NCBI RefSeq assembly: GCF_001039355.2
Contig: NW_019775692.1
Span: 114,517 to 162,144, forward strand
Direction: 5' to 3'
Origin: Lingula anatina
Taxonomy: Eukaryota > Brachiopoda > Lingulata > Lingulida > Lingulidae
DNA length: 47,628 bases
The translations under genes were made by a program, and so were the position numbers. Positions 22,168 through 32,067 of this stretch are shown here, piece by piece. Each line of letters opens with the position of its first letter. Positions within the stretch are counted from its first letter, which is position 1. Under the pieces are notes generated by a model, which saw only the letters and a program-made list of their open reading frames with translations, was not told where the DNA came from and searched no databases.

Positions 22168-22375
22168 GATTGGCTGCATGATGTAAATGTATGTGTGCAT
22201 ATTTCAGAGCCTTCCATATCATGCATCTGTGATTATTTTTGATTGGCTGCATGTTGTAAATGTATGTGTGCGTGGGTGTTTAAGGGTCTTCCATGTTGTG
22301 CACTTGTGATTACTTTTAGGTTGGCAATGTGGTGTAAATGTATGTGTGCGTGTTTCAGTGCCTTTTACACCATCC
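22168..22375. repeat. ~75-bp minisatellite, three units
   Basis: GATTGGCTGCATG or GGTTGGCAATGTG followed by TGTAAATGTATGTGTGC starts at 22168, 22241 and 22319 (spacings 73 and 78). Each unit continues with a CCTTCCAT/CTTTTACA-like segment and GATTA. Confidence 0.8.
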
Positions 22376-23647
22376 ACACACTCACATCACTTAACACAGC
22401 AATATAAGGGGCACAAGGCAGTGTGTTAGGTGTGCCATTTAGTTTGATTTGATGATCAGCTTGCCAATACATCGTATCTTACTCAGTAAAAATAATACAA
22501 CTTGTCAGTGATTAACTAAATATCCCAGTGCACATCTAGACGCAAAGCTAAAAAAAAAAAAAAATCACCTTTCTGTTTCTTATCTTTGGAAAAAAAATCA
22601 TCCTATGTTTTTTAAATCCTGTATCCATCCAGATGTGAGCTACCATAAAATATTGTGCGACTCTTTTCATCCTCCTGTCTTCTTAAAAAAAAATAATAAT
22701 AAGACCACCATTTATCACCCGAATTTTCCTCCTTTACAGAAACTGCTTCAGTTAAGGCATACTGTGCGTTTAAACATCTGCAATTAATTGGTAGCATATG
22801 TTCTCTTGTCAAAAGCTAATATTTCATAATACTCACATATACATTCTGATATCAAGCTGACATCTTAAGTTTGCAATGACATCACATCTGTCATCCTCTC
22901 TTTCATTTTCTTTTTCATACAATTGTAAATATTGCTTTCATCCCTTTTTCAAACTCTATACTCCTTCTGTGTGTTCTTTGTTAGCCTCTGGAGTGCTGTT
23001 GAATGAGATGTCCATCACAAGAGGAAAACAGTTGTGTTGGGATCTCTGTCTCCCTCTCAGCAAATGTTTTCTTCTGAATCAGCTAAAAGGGTATTCTGCT
23101 TCCATGAATGAATCTGACAATTATGTACATATATTTAAGTCATGTGCAAAATAAAACATGACAGCAGAAATGAAAAAAAGAAGCTGCAAATATATTTACA
23201 GTGGATTGTTTTGAACTTCAACAGGAATAGTTGCCCACTGCTGAACAAGACTACATATCATGTTACTGTGCAAGTAGCAAATTGTCTCATCAAACACGTT
23301 TGATTCAAAATCTTGCACTTCTTATGATGAGTAAATGCTCCTGCGTCCTTACTTCTAATGTGGTAGTTGAGACTTGGAAAATCTCTTGGTTGAGACAAAC
23401 AGAATGTGTTGGGTGAGACTGGGAGACATTCCCATCACAGGAGAGGTCAAAAACACGATCAATGAAAATTATTTCTCCTGTCTTTTTGTGGTGCTTCCTT
23501 GCAAAAACATTTTTCAAATCCCTTTTTCTTCTCAAAAACCAAGTCTTGAATCCATGCTTCATACCAAATTTTCCTTTCTTTGTGCATGCATTTAACTTGT
23601 GCTTGGGTTATTTCCTGTCCATTTTGCTCCTTATTTCACTTGGCAAC

Positions 23648-23653
23648 TTTATT
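23648..23653 (-). terminator. Candidate poly(A) signal of the zinc-finger gene
   Basis: AATAAA on the minus strand, about 82 nt past the stop codon at 23735-23737. This gives a short 3' UTR. Spacing and hexamer are canonical, but no cleavage evidence is available. Confidence 0.5.
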
Positions 23654-23734
23654 CTTTTAAAAATCTCTCAAAGCTACATCATTCACAACGAGGTTTTTTT
23701 TAACCATGGGGAGCTTCCATTATCTTGTGCATGG

Positions 23735-24666
23735 TCAACTTTGGGGAGCATTCATTAAAAGGGCCTGCTTTTCTGCATGCTCAGGGGATGAGATGTGCTG
23801 AAAAAAGAAAAATTGTTTGATTGATTTTTTTTATAAAGACGAACAGTTGGTGAAGTATTTCCATACCTGATTCACAACTTTTCGTAACCACTCCACCCTC
23901 TGTTCAAAATTCATATTTAAATCACTGAACAAATGAAATAAAAAATAATTAAAACGAAGAATTTCAATAAAGAAATGAATAATTACTGACTCATAGCCAA
24001 TGAAAACAAAAATCAACCCAAAAAACAACAAAAGACCCTCACTTGGTACAGCTGGTTTGGGCCAGGGAAGAATATGCTGCAGACACGGCACTGAAACTGG
24101 TTCCCAGAGGGTAGCCAGGCAGGGTGGGTGGGAGGACCCTGCTTGTAGTACTGGTCTTCTGGATGGCTGTATTCACCTGTAATGGAGTATGACTGATATA
24201 ATTTATGTTTATATGCTTATATCTAGGTCAACCTTGGTTGCAGTACTACTACTAGTACTGATCTTGTGGATGGCTGTATTCACCTACAATATAAAATGAC
24301 TGATATGAATTATGTTTATTTGCTTATATTAAGGTCAACCTTGTTTGCAGTACTAGTACTGGTCTTCTGGATGGTCTTCACCTGAAATTTGGAATGACTG
24401 ATATGATATATATTTATATAATATTTATATGCTTATATATAACCTGTGGATATTATTAGACATCAAGTTGGGGCAATATATATACATACATTTTGTTATC
24501 TATTTCTACTCTGAGAAAAAATGTCTGTCAGTAGACATAGTTGAAGTGAGTAGACAAGGTTTTGTTCACTGACAGAGAACCAAACTGTCTCACTGTCTGT
24601 CTGACCATCTCCAAATTCTAATTAAATCTCTCTCCATAAAGTTTTAAGCCAGTTTTTAAAAGTTCC

Positions 24667-24706
<40 letters not shown>

Positions 24707-26683
24707 GAAATTAAATGAGTAAAGTACACTCATGAAAAGAATTTTGAAAACTTGGCAGCACCCATCTCATGTAACAACGCATAAATCACCTTCAAACTTC
24801 ACAACAACAAAACTGGAAATAATCACCTTGGTTTTCTCCTTGATTTCCATTGCCATTGTATGGACCACTGTTAAAGGATGGATTTGAATTCATTGGCCTG
24901 TTAAAATTATTGCTGCCAAATTTTGAAGGGGGTTTCCTTTTGGCAGGGGGACCTCCATTTTGCTGCTGTTGAGCAAGCTTCAGTTTGTTTTTGTGTTTCT
25001 GACCTGAAAAAAGAAAAAAGTTTTCAGAGAAAATAACCTCCCTTTCACCGTGGATTGTTAATCCTTATTTTCACACATGAGCCTAGGTTAAAAAAAAAAC
25101 TCTGAACATTTATCACGGGACCCAATACCTAACCTTGACAAATCTCAGGAACCATTAGAAGTGAATTAAAAAACACAGAATTCCACCTTTCTGTGGAAAA
25201 GCCCATGTCTCTATTTTACCTGCCCTATGCATCTCCAGCTGATGCACAGAATTGAGACTGACATTGCAGAAAGAGCACCGGAACTGATTACCAGGCATCT
25301 TCACCATGCCATCCTCTGTCTTTCCACCATTGGTTGTAGCCTCACCATTACTACTGGTATCTGGAAGGGAACAGCAGAAGATTATTCAAAATGAGTGTCC
25401 TATGGTGCATGCAGTTTATCTATTAAATAAATTAATATAAGCACTCCCAATGATTGCTCCCTCTTTATCCAAACTAGAAGCATAGAAACAGATATTAACC
25501 ACTCAATATTTGAGGAGATATCAATTTAGCACTGCCATATAGTTACTGTAATGGTGGGTTTGGTGTTTTTTTTTTTTTTTCTTTTTTTTTGTAAAAACAG
25601 TACCAGTACAAGTTTGATGGCAGGATTGTAGTAATATTACAATAATGCTAAAAATATTATATCTCATATAACAATTGCTTCCAAGTGTTAAAACATTTTT
25701 AAAGTTTTTTTTTCAATTTTCCATCTCATTCAAACACTGTTCCTCTTACACAAAAAGATGAAAGTGAACCTTTTACTAAATTATAAAAAAAAACATCATA
25801 TGGGCACAGCTGTAAATGGGAGATCAAGGTGGGAGAGGTGGGAGAGGCAAAAGATCATAAATAACAACATCCATTTATCTTGCTTTAAAGACAAATCCAG
25901 AAAACTTTCATCTTTACATGTATCTGATATGCAAATATAACACCCCTATATGACAATTTCTTCCATGTGCTAAAACACTTTGGCCAGCTTTTAAAACTTT
26001 TCTCTACAGGAGCTCCAAGCCCCTTCACCAACCTGACACCATCTTCTGCTTATTAAGAAGTTCAATAGTCTGTAATTTTTTGGCATGTTTTTGACTCTTG
26101 AAATGAACATCCGCCTGGTCCTCCGAATTAAACACAATGGCACACACAGCACACGGAATCTCGATCACTTTTCTCTTGGTCGGCAGCTTTCCTCGCATGT
26201 TGTCGAAGACAGCCTGCGCCACGGGGTCTAGCTTCTTTGTTGGGTCCTCTGGCGCATCTTTCGGCAAAACGGCAAAAGGATTTGGTGGTTGGTCAACTTT
26301 GATGATTTCGGGAACAAAATCGGGAGTGCTGACCTTGGCTGCAACCAGTGGATTGGTCAGAGGAGACGCCATGGTTTCACCACCTAGATATACACAAGAC
26401 AGCAAAGCTTTTAAACGGACAGACATATTAATGACAATACTGAGAAAATTAGTTGCATAAAAGCAGCAAAATGTCAATATCTATCAGGTGAAATCTACTC
26501 ATGTTTTTTTTAAGGAACTGACATTTAAATTTTATCTTTCATTCAAGAGAATGACATTGTAGTAGGAATGGTCTTACTGGCAGTGAATAGCTGACAGATG
26601 TACTAATGGTGGGGAAAATCTTGCATAGAACACTTTGTGTGTGTGAGTGTGTGTGTGTGTGTGTGTGCATGCATGCATGCATG

Positions 26684-26714
<31 letters not shown>

Positions 26715-26859
26715 CTATACCTTCCTTCCTGGCCTTCTCTTTCTTCATGTGTGTCTTGCCACTGAAGTGCTGCTGTGCTTGCTGGTCGGAGTTCAGCACA
26801 ATGCAGCAGATATCACACTTAATGGCCTCCACCACACCTCCCTTGTTCTTCTTCCCCAT
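23735..26859 (-). CDS. Four-finger JAZ/matrin-type C2H2 protein (ZNF385/ZNF346-like), 334 aa
   Basis: Coding exons: 26721-26859, 26033-26383, 25220-25360, 24827-25003, 24043-24176, 23735-23797. All introns are GT-AG and the 1005 nt close in frame. Four fingers share the exact spacing C-x2-C-x12-H-x5-H: C15/C18/H31/H37, C124/C127/H140/H146, C192/C195/H208/H214 and C299/C302/H315/H321. This long spacing is typical of zf-met/JAZ fingers, which bind dsRNA or structured RNA in the nucleus. Between finger 1 and finger 2 is a Pro-rich linker; after finger 3 comes a Gln run and an Asn/Gly/Pro low-complexity stretch with KRKPPSK. Fingers 3 and 4 are each split by an intron, and H315 is the first residue of the last exon, which supports the splice choice. 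The start is the ATG two bases into its exon. Exact orthology (ZNF385, ZNF346 or ZMAT group) is not decided. No function beyond probable RNA binding is claimed. Confidence 0.88.
23867..23924 (-). other. Candidate alternative or poison exon before the last zinc-finger exon
   Basis: A segment with a good acceptor (TTTCATTTGTTCAG) and donor (CAG|GTATGG) lies between the last two coding exons. If used whole (58 nt) after the upstream exon it begins with TGA in frame and would end the protein after C302, losing the zinc-binding histidines of finger 4. A shorter 33-nt version from the internal AG (23867-23899) is in frame and would insert RVEWLRKVVNQ between the cysteine and histidine halves of finger 4. 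It may also be a chance sequence. Confidence 0.35.
24145..24446 (-). repeat. Three ~100-bp tandem units copying the 5' edge of zinc-finger exon 5
   Basis: Each unit contains the exon start with its acceptor, followed by TGACTGATAT, TTATATGCTTATAT and AGGTCAACCTTG. The unit at 24145-24242 holds the real exon edge (24176). Units at 24243-24349 and 24350-24446 hold degraded copies. On the minus strand both degraded copies run from an AG acceptor into GTGAAxAC, then hit an in-frame TAG after CAGTAC, so they are decayed decoys. Confidence 0.8.
24670..24703. repeat. (CT)n microsatellite
   Basis: Uninterrupted TC/CT dinucleotide repeat in an intron of the zinc-finger gene. Confidence 0.9.
26633..26714 (-). 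repeat. CA repeat starting at the 5' splice site of zinc-finger exon 1
   Basis: On the coding strand the donor GTATAG is followed directly by (AC)n, then GCATGCATGCATGCA words, then more (AC)n. The repeat starts 6 nt into the intron. CA repeats near 5' splice sites are known hnRNP L binding elements in animals, so variable length could influence splicing of the first finger exon. Confidence 0.9.
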
Positions 26860-26932
26860 CACTGGAATATATGAATACAATTTGTAACATCTTTTCTTCT
26901 TTAAAATCGTCATTTGGGCCTTCTTCTTCCCC

Positions 26933-26964
<32 letters not shown>

Positions 26965-27426
26965 AACATGGCACGGAGTTTCAATGTCTTAACGCAAAAT
27001 GTACATTCATATCAGAGACCGTGGGATGCTAAGGCATGTAACTTCATGCTAATTTGTACGAAGTTAGGTACTTGTCTATATTGATTATTCGAAATCTGTG
27101 TGCGATTTCACGCAGAATGCATGTGCATATATATTAAAACGTCCAAAGACCTATCCATTAAAATGTGCGAATCTATTAAACCCTGATATGACACTCTCTA
27201 CTGTTCACTGAGTCGTGTTGCCTTGATTGTGCGGGTAACTTCATTAGCTCAGTAAATACGCTTTTGCCATGTAAATACATAAAATAGGCCGACCGACAAA
27301 TTTTGTAAACATTGAAATAAAACTGCAAAATTTCACGACTACTCGGTAATAACTTGACAATCTAGCATGTCCAATTTTTAATGCATACTAAATGTTCGTA
27401 GTTGCAATAAATTGATTGAAATTTAC

Positions 27427-27530
27427 CTTGCCGATTGTGCGTAAATGCAGCAAAACTGTGAAGTAAATTCACTTTCGAGCATTCACCATGCTAAAACTCT
27501 CTTGTGCGCATGCGTATCAGGAAGTCTTTC
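27427..27530 (-). other. Probable noncoding first exon of the zinc-finger gene
   Basis: The coding exon at 26721-26861 has a splice acceptor only 2 nt before its ATG, so an upstream noncoding exon is required. A donor CAAG|GTAAAT at 27427 on the minus strand, next to the CpG-rich promoter, is the best candidate. It contains a six-codon upstream ORF (ATGGTGAATG... TGA) and another ATG out of frame with the main start. The 5' end is a guess. Confidence 0.5.
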
Positions 27531-27780
27531 CTCGAGGCAGCATTGCTGAAACTGATTAAACAGCGCCATTTCGCGGCACAGTTTTAACCTCTAGTATTAA
27601 TGAGCCTTCCAAAACTTGCACAATTAACCTTTGTTGTTTAATTTATGACCAAATAGCGGTAAATTTGAGACGGGCTATGTAAACTCTTGTCACGTGACCG
27701 TACACGTACAAGTGGTTTTGTTGAAGAAGGCTGAATAATATTTGTGGTCGGGGTTACTTCACAAGTGACAGTTCACGCCG
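27490..27780. promoter_or_regulatory. Head-to-head promoter between zinc-finger gene and ARHGAP18
   Basis: The putative first exons of the two divergent genes are separated by only about 250 bp. The interval is enriched in CpG relative to the flanks and has no TATA box. It holds TGTGCGCATGCGT (27503-27515), a near match to the NRF1 palindrome, AAATGGCGC/TTTCGCGG words near 27565-27580 (YY1/E2F-like), and the E-box GTCACGTGAC (27689-27698). This is typical of bidirectional housekeeping promoters; activity is inferred. Confidence 0.55.
27689..27698. promoter_or_regulatory. Palindromic E-box GTCACGTGAC
   Basis: A perfect 10-bp palindrome with CACGTG core and flanks preferred by USF and MITF/TFE-type bHLH-zip factors. 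It lies near the predicted ARHGAP18 transcription start. Confidence 0.6.
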
Positions 27781-27822
27781 AGGTTCCTTTGGGTCTCAGA
27801 AGTTCCCTACTCTTGCTCCCAG
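27750..27822 (+). other. Probable noncoding first exon of ARHGAP18
   Basis: The first coding exon has a splice acceptor (TTTCTCATTCCAG at 31933), so an upstream leader exon is expected. CTCCCAG|GTAATT at 27822 on the plus strand, next to the CpG-rich promoter, is a good donor. The transcription start is not determined. Confidence 0.45.
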
Positions 27823-29124
27823 GTAATTTTTGCTTATTTCTTGTGTTCAGAAATCATTGTTTCGCGTCAGTATAAGTGAGAAGTGACTTTGTGCCCATTA
27901 AGTTAATTTTTACGTTATGGGAGAGTGAGTACGGGAGTTTGTTGTTGTTCAAGATGATATTTCTCAGATGAGTTTGACATTTCATTGAAACGGCAGCATT
28001 CTTGAGAGAATTTAGGTATGGTTGACAATGGGATCGTTTATATTATTGTAATATCGCAAGTACCCATCAAGTATACAGTATAAACTGCGATGGCAATGCA
28101 GAGAGGAATTACTCGAGTATTGGCACTTGTAAGGAATATACACTACAGTAAGTAACATATTATCCTCTTAACAAGAATAAAGTTATCACAATTTTTGCAG
28201 AAAATGATTACTAGTATTGGAATTACAGAGTAAGATTTTCAAGTTAAGTGGAAAGTAATATGTATAATTACAGCCCTGGGAAATAAATAAACACAAGATA
28301 GGGGCCAATATTATATACTGCTGTACGTGAGAGTACCTGTACAGTGTACTGAGTACTGTACTAGTATAAGAAAAAGCAATGTATCAGTTTTGATGTCTCT
28401 GCAATGTTTACACATGGATAATTTCATTATCTGTCTGCCAAAAATTAAGGTCATATACTCAATTCGCAAACATTTGCAGCAGTTTCACTCCTGATACCGG
28501 TAGGTTATCTGAGGTTAATGCTAAACAATTTGTTTCTTGTGTACACTATGACTATCCTGTTGCTGTTATTATTAAATTGGAGGCTGGTAAATTTCAATCA
28601 TTATATTTACTAAAACATAACCTCCTAAAAAAAGAAATGTTAAGAACTCATGTACTAGTATATTAGAGCTTGTAATTTTCTCAACAGTTTTTGAGAAAGA
28701 TGCATACCTAAAGACCTTAATCGAGAATGAAAGGAAAATTGCTGAAATTTCCACAAAAAAAACATTATTTTCTATGTGAAGATTCAATGCTCATAAAAAC
28801 CTTAAGTGTTTCTTTTAAGATTATACATGTATATGTATAGTCTATGTGGTTTTAAAACTGGACAGCTTTTTTTCATAGAATGATGAATATATGAGTACTA
28901 GTACGGTCCTGTCTCACTGTTTGTCTGTGCAATGATTTATCACATTTTCCACCCTCAATGTGACTAACGCGATCTAGAGAAATGACCAGTTTTATCACAT
29001 TTATCACATCTATCCTTCAGGAAAAATGGGACAGTTTCATGAGGTACATTGTTTTCTTTGTACGTAGCTCTTTCCATGTGTACTAGGGATTTTACTTTTT
29101 ATTTTTTTTTACTCTCTCTAGGGA

Positions 29125-29148
29125 GGGAATTATATCGATATAATTCCC
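29125..29148. repeat. Perfect 24-bp palindrome
   Basis: GGGAATTATATC followed with no spacer by GATATAATTCCC. The extension CTCTAGGGA / CCCTGCTC on either side is imperfect. Confidence 0.95.
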
Positions 29149-29570
29149 TGCTCTACATGACCATATCTTTGTCAGTTTGCAGCTTCTATATTCATGTTTA
29201 TATGTAATTTGTGGTTTATATCAGTAAGAATTTTTTCTTCATAGCATTTTTTGCCCCTCCCCCTCCCACTCAAGCCTCCACAATGCATTGACCTCATCTT
29301 TTGATATAGACGCCAGTCACCATTAGTTTGCTAAAGCTTGGTTTCTCTTTATCATGACTCATCAGCCAAGATTGATGGGCAGGTTTCATTGATTTATTAA
29401 TTAACAAACTGTCTACTAACTTTGTTCTCAGAGAAATAATATTGAGGTGTGTACTAGTAACAGGATTTTTACTCTATTTTTATGAAAAAATTGACAGGGT
29501 TACAGTAGTAATGTATAGTGTAGAAGGTCATTACTACTTTTAGTATGCATTTTATCACATTTACAAGCAG

Positions 29571-29573
29571 TAT

Positions 29574-29624
<51 letters not shown>

Positions 29625-29628
29625 TTTT
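29571..29628. repeat. (TTTA)n microsatellite
   Basis: About 14 uninterrupted TTTA units in intron 1 of ARHGAP18. A shorter one recurs near 37186-37212. Confidence 0.95.
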
Positions 29629-30056
29629 GCATCACAAAGCTACATGACCTCATGTTTACACCCTTGGTATCAGGGAACATTAAGTTATAGGCCATACAGT
29701 CATTAATTACCCTGAGTTTCAAAGATAGCTGAGAGCCGCAGAGCCATGCTAATGATACAGTTGGATTTGCTGTGACCTCTGAAATTCAGGGTGGGGAATA
29801 TATGACATCTATGCACTTGACTCGGTGTGTATAAGAGCATGAAGATGGATGGTGATGTAATTTGTAAAGAGGGGACGAGTACATGAACACACCCTTTGTG
29901 TATATACATATAAAGGTAATTGTACTGACCATATATTCAGTGCTTGGTCACCAGTGTGGAGATATATGACTGTAATGTTGTGTGGATGAATTTTATATGG
30001 AATGTATTTGCTCTAGATTGCTTGCCGTGGTGTGTTCTCGCTTATTTTTGAGTCAG

Positions 30057-30083
30057 TTTCTCTCTCTCTCTCTCTCTCTCTGA

Positions 30084-30147
<64 letters not shown>
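30057..30147. repeat. Compound (TC)n(TTC)n microsatellite
   Basis: (TC)n interrupted by TGACTG, then (TC)n and (TTC)n. A pyrimidine tract of this length resembles a strong splice-acceptor tract but no exon follows. Confidence 0.95.
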
Positions 30148-30148
<1 letters not shown>

Positions 30149-31667
30149 GTTAAAATTATTTATAATTATAATAAAATTTTAACAGGAATGGCATGCCTTC
30201 AAAGATTTTCTGTTCATATTTTTTAACAAAATGTCTTGAGGTGAAGGATGTGAAGTTATTTGAGACCCTCCCATCTTTAACACTGACATAGAAAGAATGA
30301 TGATGCAATTAAATGCCAAGGGCACAACCCATGTTTCTTGAATACCTATGAAAACTGTACCTACAAGCTCACAACTTTTAATTGTATATTCATATATGTA
30401 TGTAATTTTTTTGCTAGTTGCTCCAAGATTTAAACATAACTTCATCATCACAAAAAAAAAAAAAAAAAAAAAAAAGATGATTCTGGTTGCAATCTCAATC
30501 ATATATTTATGAATAATACCAATAGAAAGAGAATTATTCAAACACTTACCACTTTTCCTACTTTCTCTCTCTCTCTCTCTCCTCCCCCCCCAGTCCCCAG
30601 GGTGTGATTAAGTTGGCGTGCATGGAGTGCCCCATCACAAGATGATGTGCAGTTAATGTGAGGGATCTACTTAATGTGAGGATATAATAAGTTGTGATGG
30701 GGCTGGAACATTGATGTGCTGCCTAATGTTATTTCATTAGGCCAAGGAATTGTAGTGTGAGGTTTTCTGGTACTAATAACCTTTTTGGCATCCCTATTCT
30801 ATTAGTTTATATAACTTTTTTGTTAGCTATTAATTTGTAATTTAGTATTGTATGTATCATTATAAGACAAGCCATACAATTTTTATTAGGCAATTCTTGG
30901 GTAGTTACATAAATTACATTTTCGATAAACTATGAAAAAATGTACTGCCAGGTCGTTTCTGTTTTATGTATAATAATACAGCAGTCATCACAATTATTAT
31001 ATTTCATTTACAAAGAAAATGTCATGCCAGAAATCACTTTAGAAAAGTGAGTTTTTTCTTTGAAGACTTGAAACGTAAAAAAAGCAAAAACATAGCATGT
31101 ATTATTAAAAATATAATCAGGTAAAAAATTAACTTTTTGTCAGATTAAAGTGTGTTCATCAAAAAATTACTCACCATTGTCCCCTGTTTTTATTCGGAGC
31201 ATTTGGAGCACTTAATGTGTTCTCCGAGGCATCACAAACTGTTTTTAGATCAATATTTTCCACTTACATTCAGTTCTCCTGACATGCCAAACTTCTCAGC
31301 CAAAATAGGGGTTGATTTAATAATGTGAGATCCATGAAATTTACTAACAGGAGAATTTTTCCAAAGAACAGCTGGTATTTTTTTGAATTTTTGATAGAAA
31401 GTATTAGGTAGGGATTCAGTTTGTGTGCTTTGTGTATATATACAGTGTACTTGTAATGCTACTAGTAAATGCATTCTTAGAAAATTTACTTGAAAATGAT
31501 ATCAGGAATTATACTGTGTCAGCACTGACATAGGTGTATTGACAGGGCTTTAGTCTGAAGACTACTGTGTCACTGTATATTGGCTTCACCTGTGCAGAAG
31601 CCATTCACCAAAGCAGAAGCCATAGCCAAGAATGAGAGAACAGTTTCATAAGCTCTGTATGTATCAA

Positions 31668-31737
31668 TTCAAATTATTGTTTTTCTTTTTATCAATATTT
31701 TACAAGCTCTTGATAAAAAGAAAAACAATAATTTGAA
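31668..31737. repeat. Perfect 28-bp inverted repeat with 14-nt loop
   Basis: The left arm 31668-31695 (TTCAAATTATTG...) is the exact reverse complement of the right arm 31710-31737. The loop is TATTTTACAAGCTC. The word AAGCTCT appears both just outside the left arm and across the loop, which suggests template switching made the inverted copy. It lies about 200 bp upstream of the first coding exon of ARHGAP18. Confidence 0.95.
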
Positions 31738-31933
31738 CACAGCAAAGAAGTATTTTCACCCTGGCAATGACTTGGCATCAATGTAACCATTTTGCTTCAA
31801 ACTCACAGGGATTGCTCACTGTTCTAAATGCTTTTTAAATTAAAAAAAAATGTCATGATTTGGTTAAATGTATCAGTTAACTGTTTTTATTGATATATAT
31901 TTTCAATAATTTTAGCGATATTTCTCATTCCAG

Positions 31934-32067
31934 GTGTGTTTGGATGACTGAAAGCTTCATACAGAAACTGAAATCCCTTGCCACAGTATTAAGTCTTCTA
32001 TGCACTAGGAGTGCGTACATCTCAGCATGCACTCTTCTTTACTGGAGATCTGTTTCCAACAGTCACC
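31934..32067 (+). other. ARHGAP18 5' UTR part of first coding exon
   Basis: The exon begins after TTCTCATTCCAG. The frame leading into the coding sequence carries a TAA at 31990-31992 and no ATG before 32068, so this part is untranslated for the main protein. Confidence 0.7.

Larger units (their letters stand above)
19601..23640. other. Intergenic between UBTF and the zinc-finger gene
   Basis: No splice-flanked coding segment is recognisable on either strand. It contains simple repeats (C runs at 20878-20886 and 21101-21122; C/CA run at about 21609-21640), a ~75-bp minisatellite (22168-22375) and copies of the GTGTTRGKTGWGAC motif near 22420 and 23350-23420. The right end is likely to be 3' UTR or flank of the minus-strand zinc-finger gene. 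Confidence 0.5.
27823..31933 (+). other. Large ARHGAP18 intron 1, no other gene seen
   Basis: No coding exon is recognisable in about 4.1 kb. It contains a 24-bp perfect palindrome (29125-29148), (TTTA)n at 29571-29628, (TC)n(TTC)n at 30057-30147, a poly(A) run near 30451-30474, (CT)n near 30563 and a perfect 28-bp hairpin (31668-31737). Confidence 0.5.

Noticed and set aside
22876-23758. Plus-strand open frames of 60-98 codons near 22.9-23.8 kb
   Set aside because: They run antisense to or beside the zinc-finger gene end, have low-complexity Phe/Leu/Ser content and no splice-supported partners.
26606-26887. Plus-strand Cys/Val-rich open frames
   Set aside because: These are the (GT)n microsatellite and the antisense of zinc-finger exon 1.
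32011-32067. Upstream extension of the ARHGAP18 start
   Set aside because: The extended frame begins with GTG, not ATG, and the ATG at 32068 has good context and matches the family's N-terminus.
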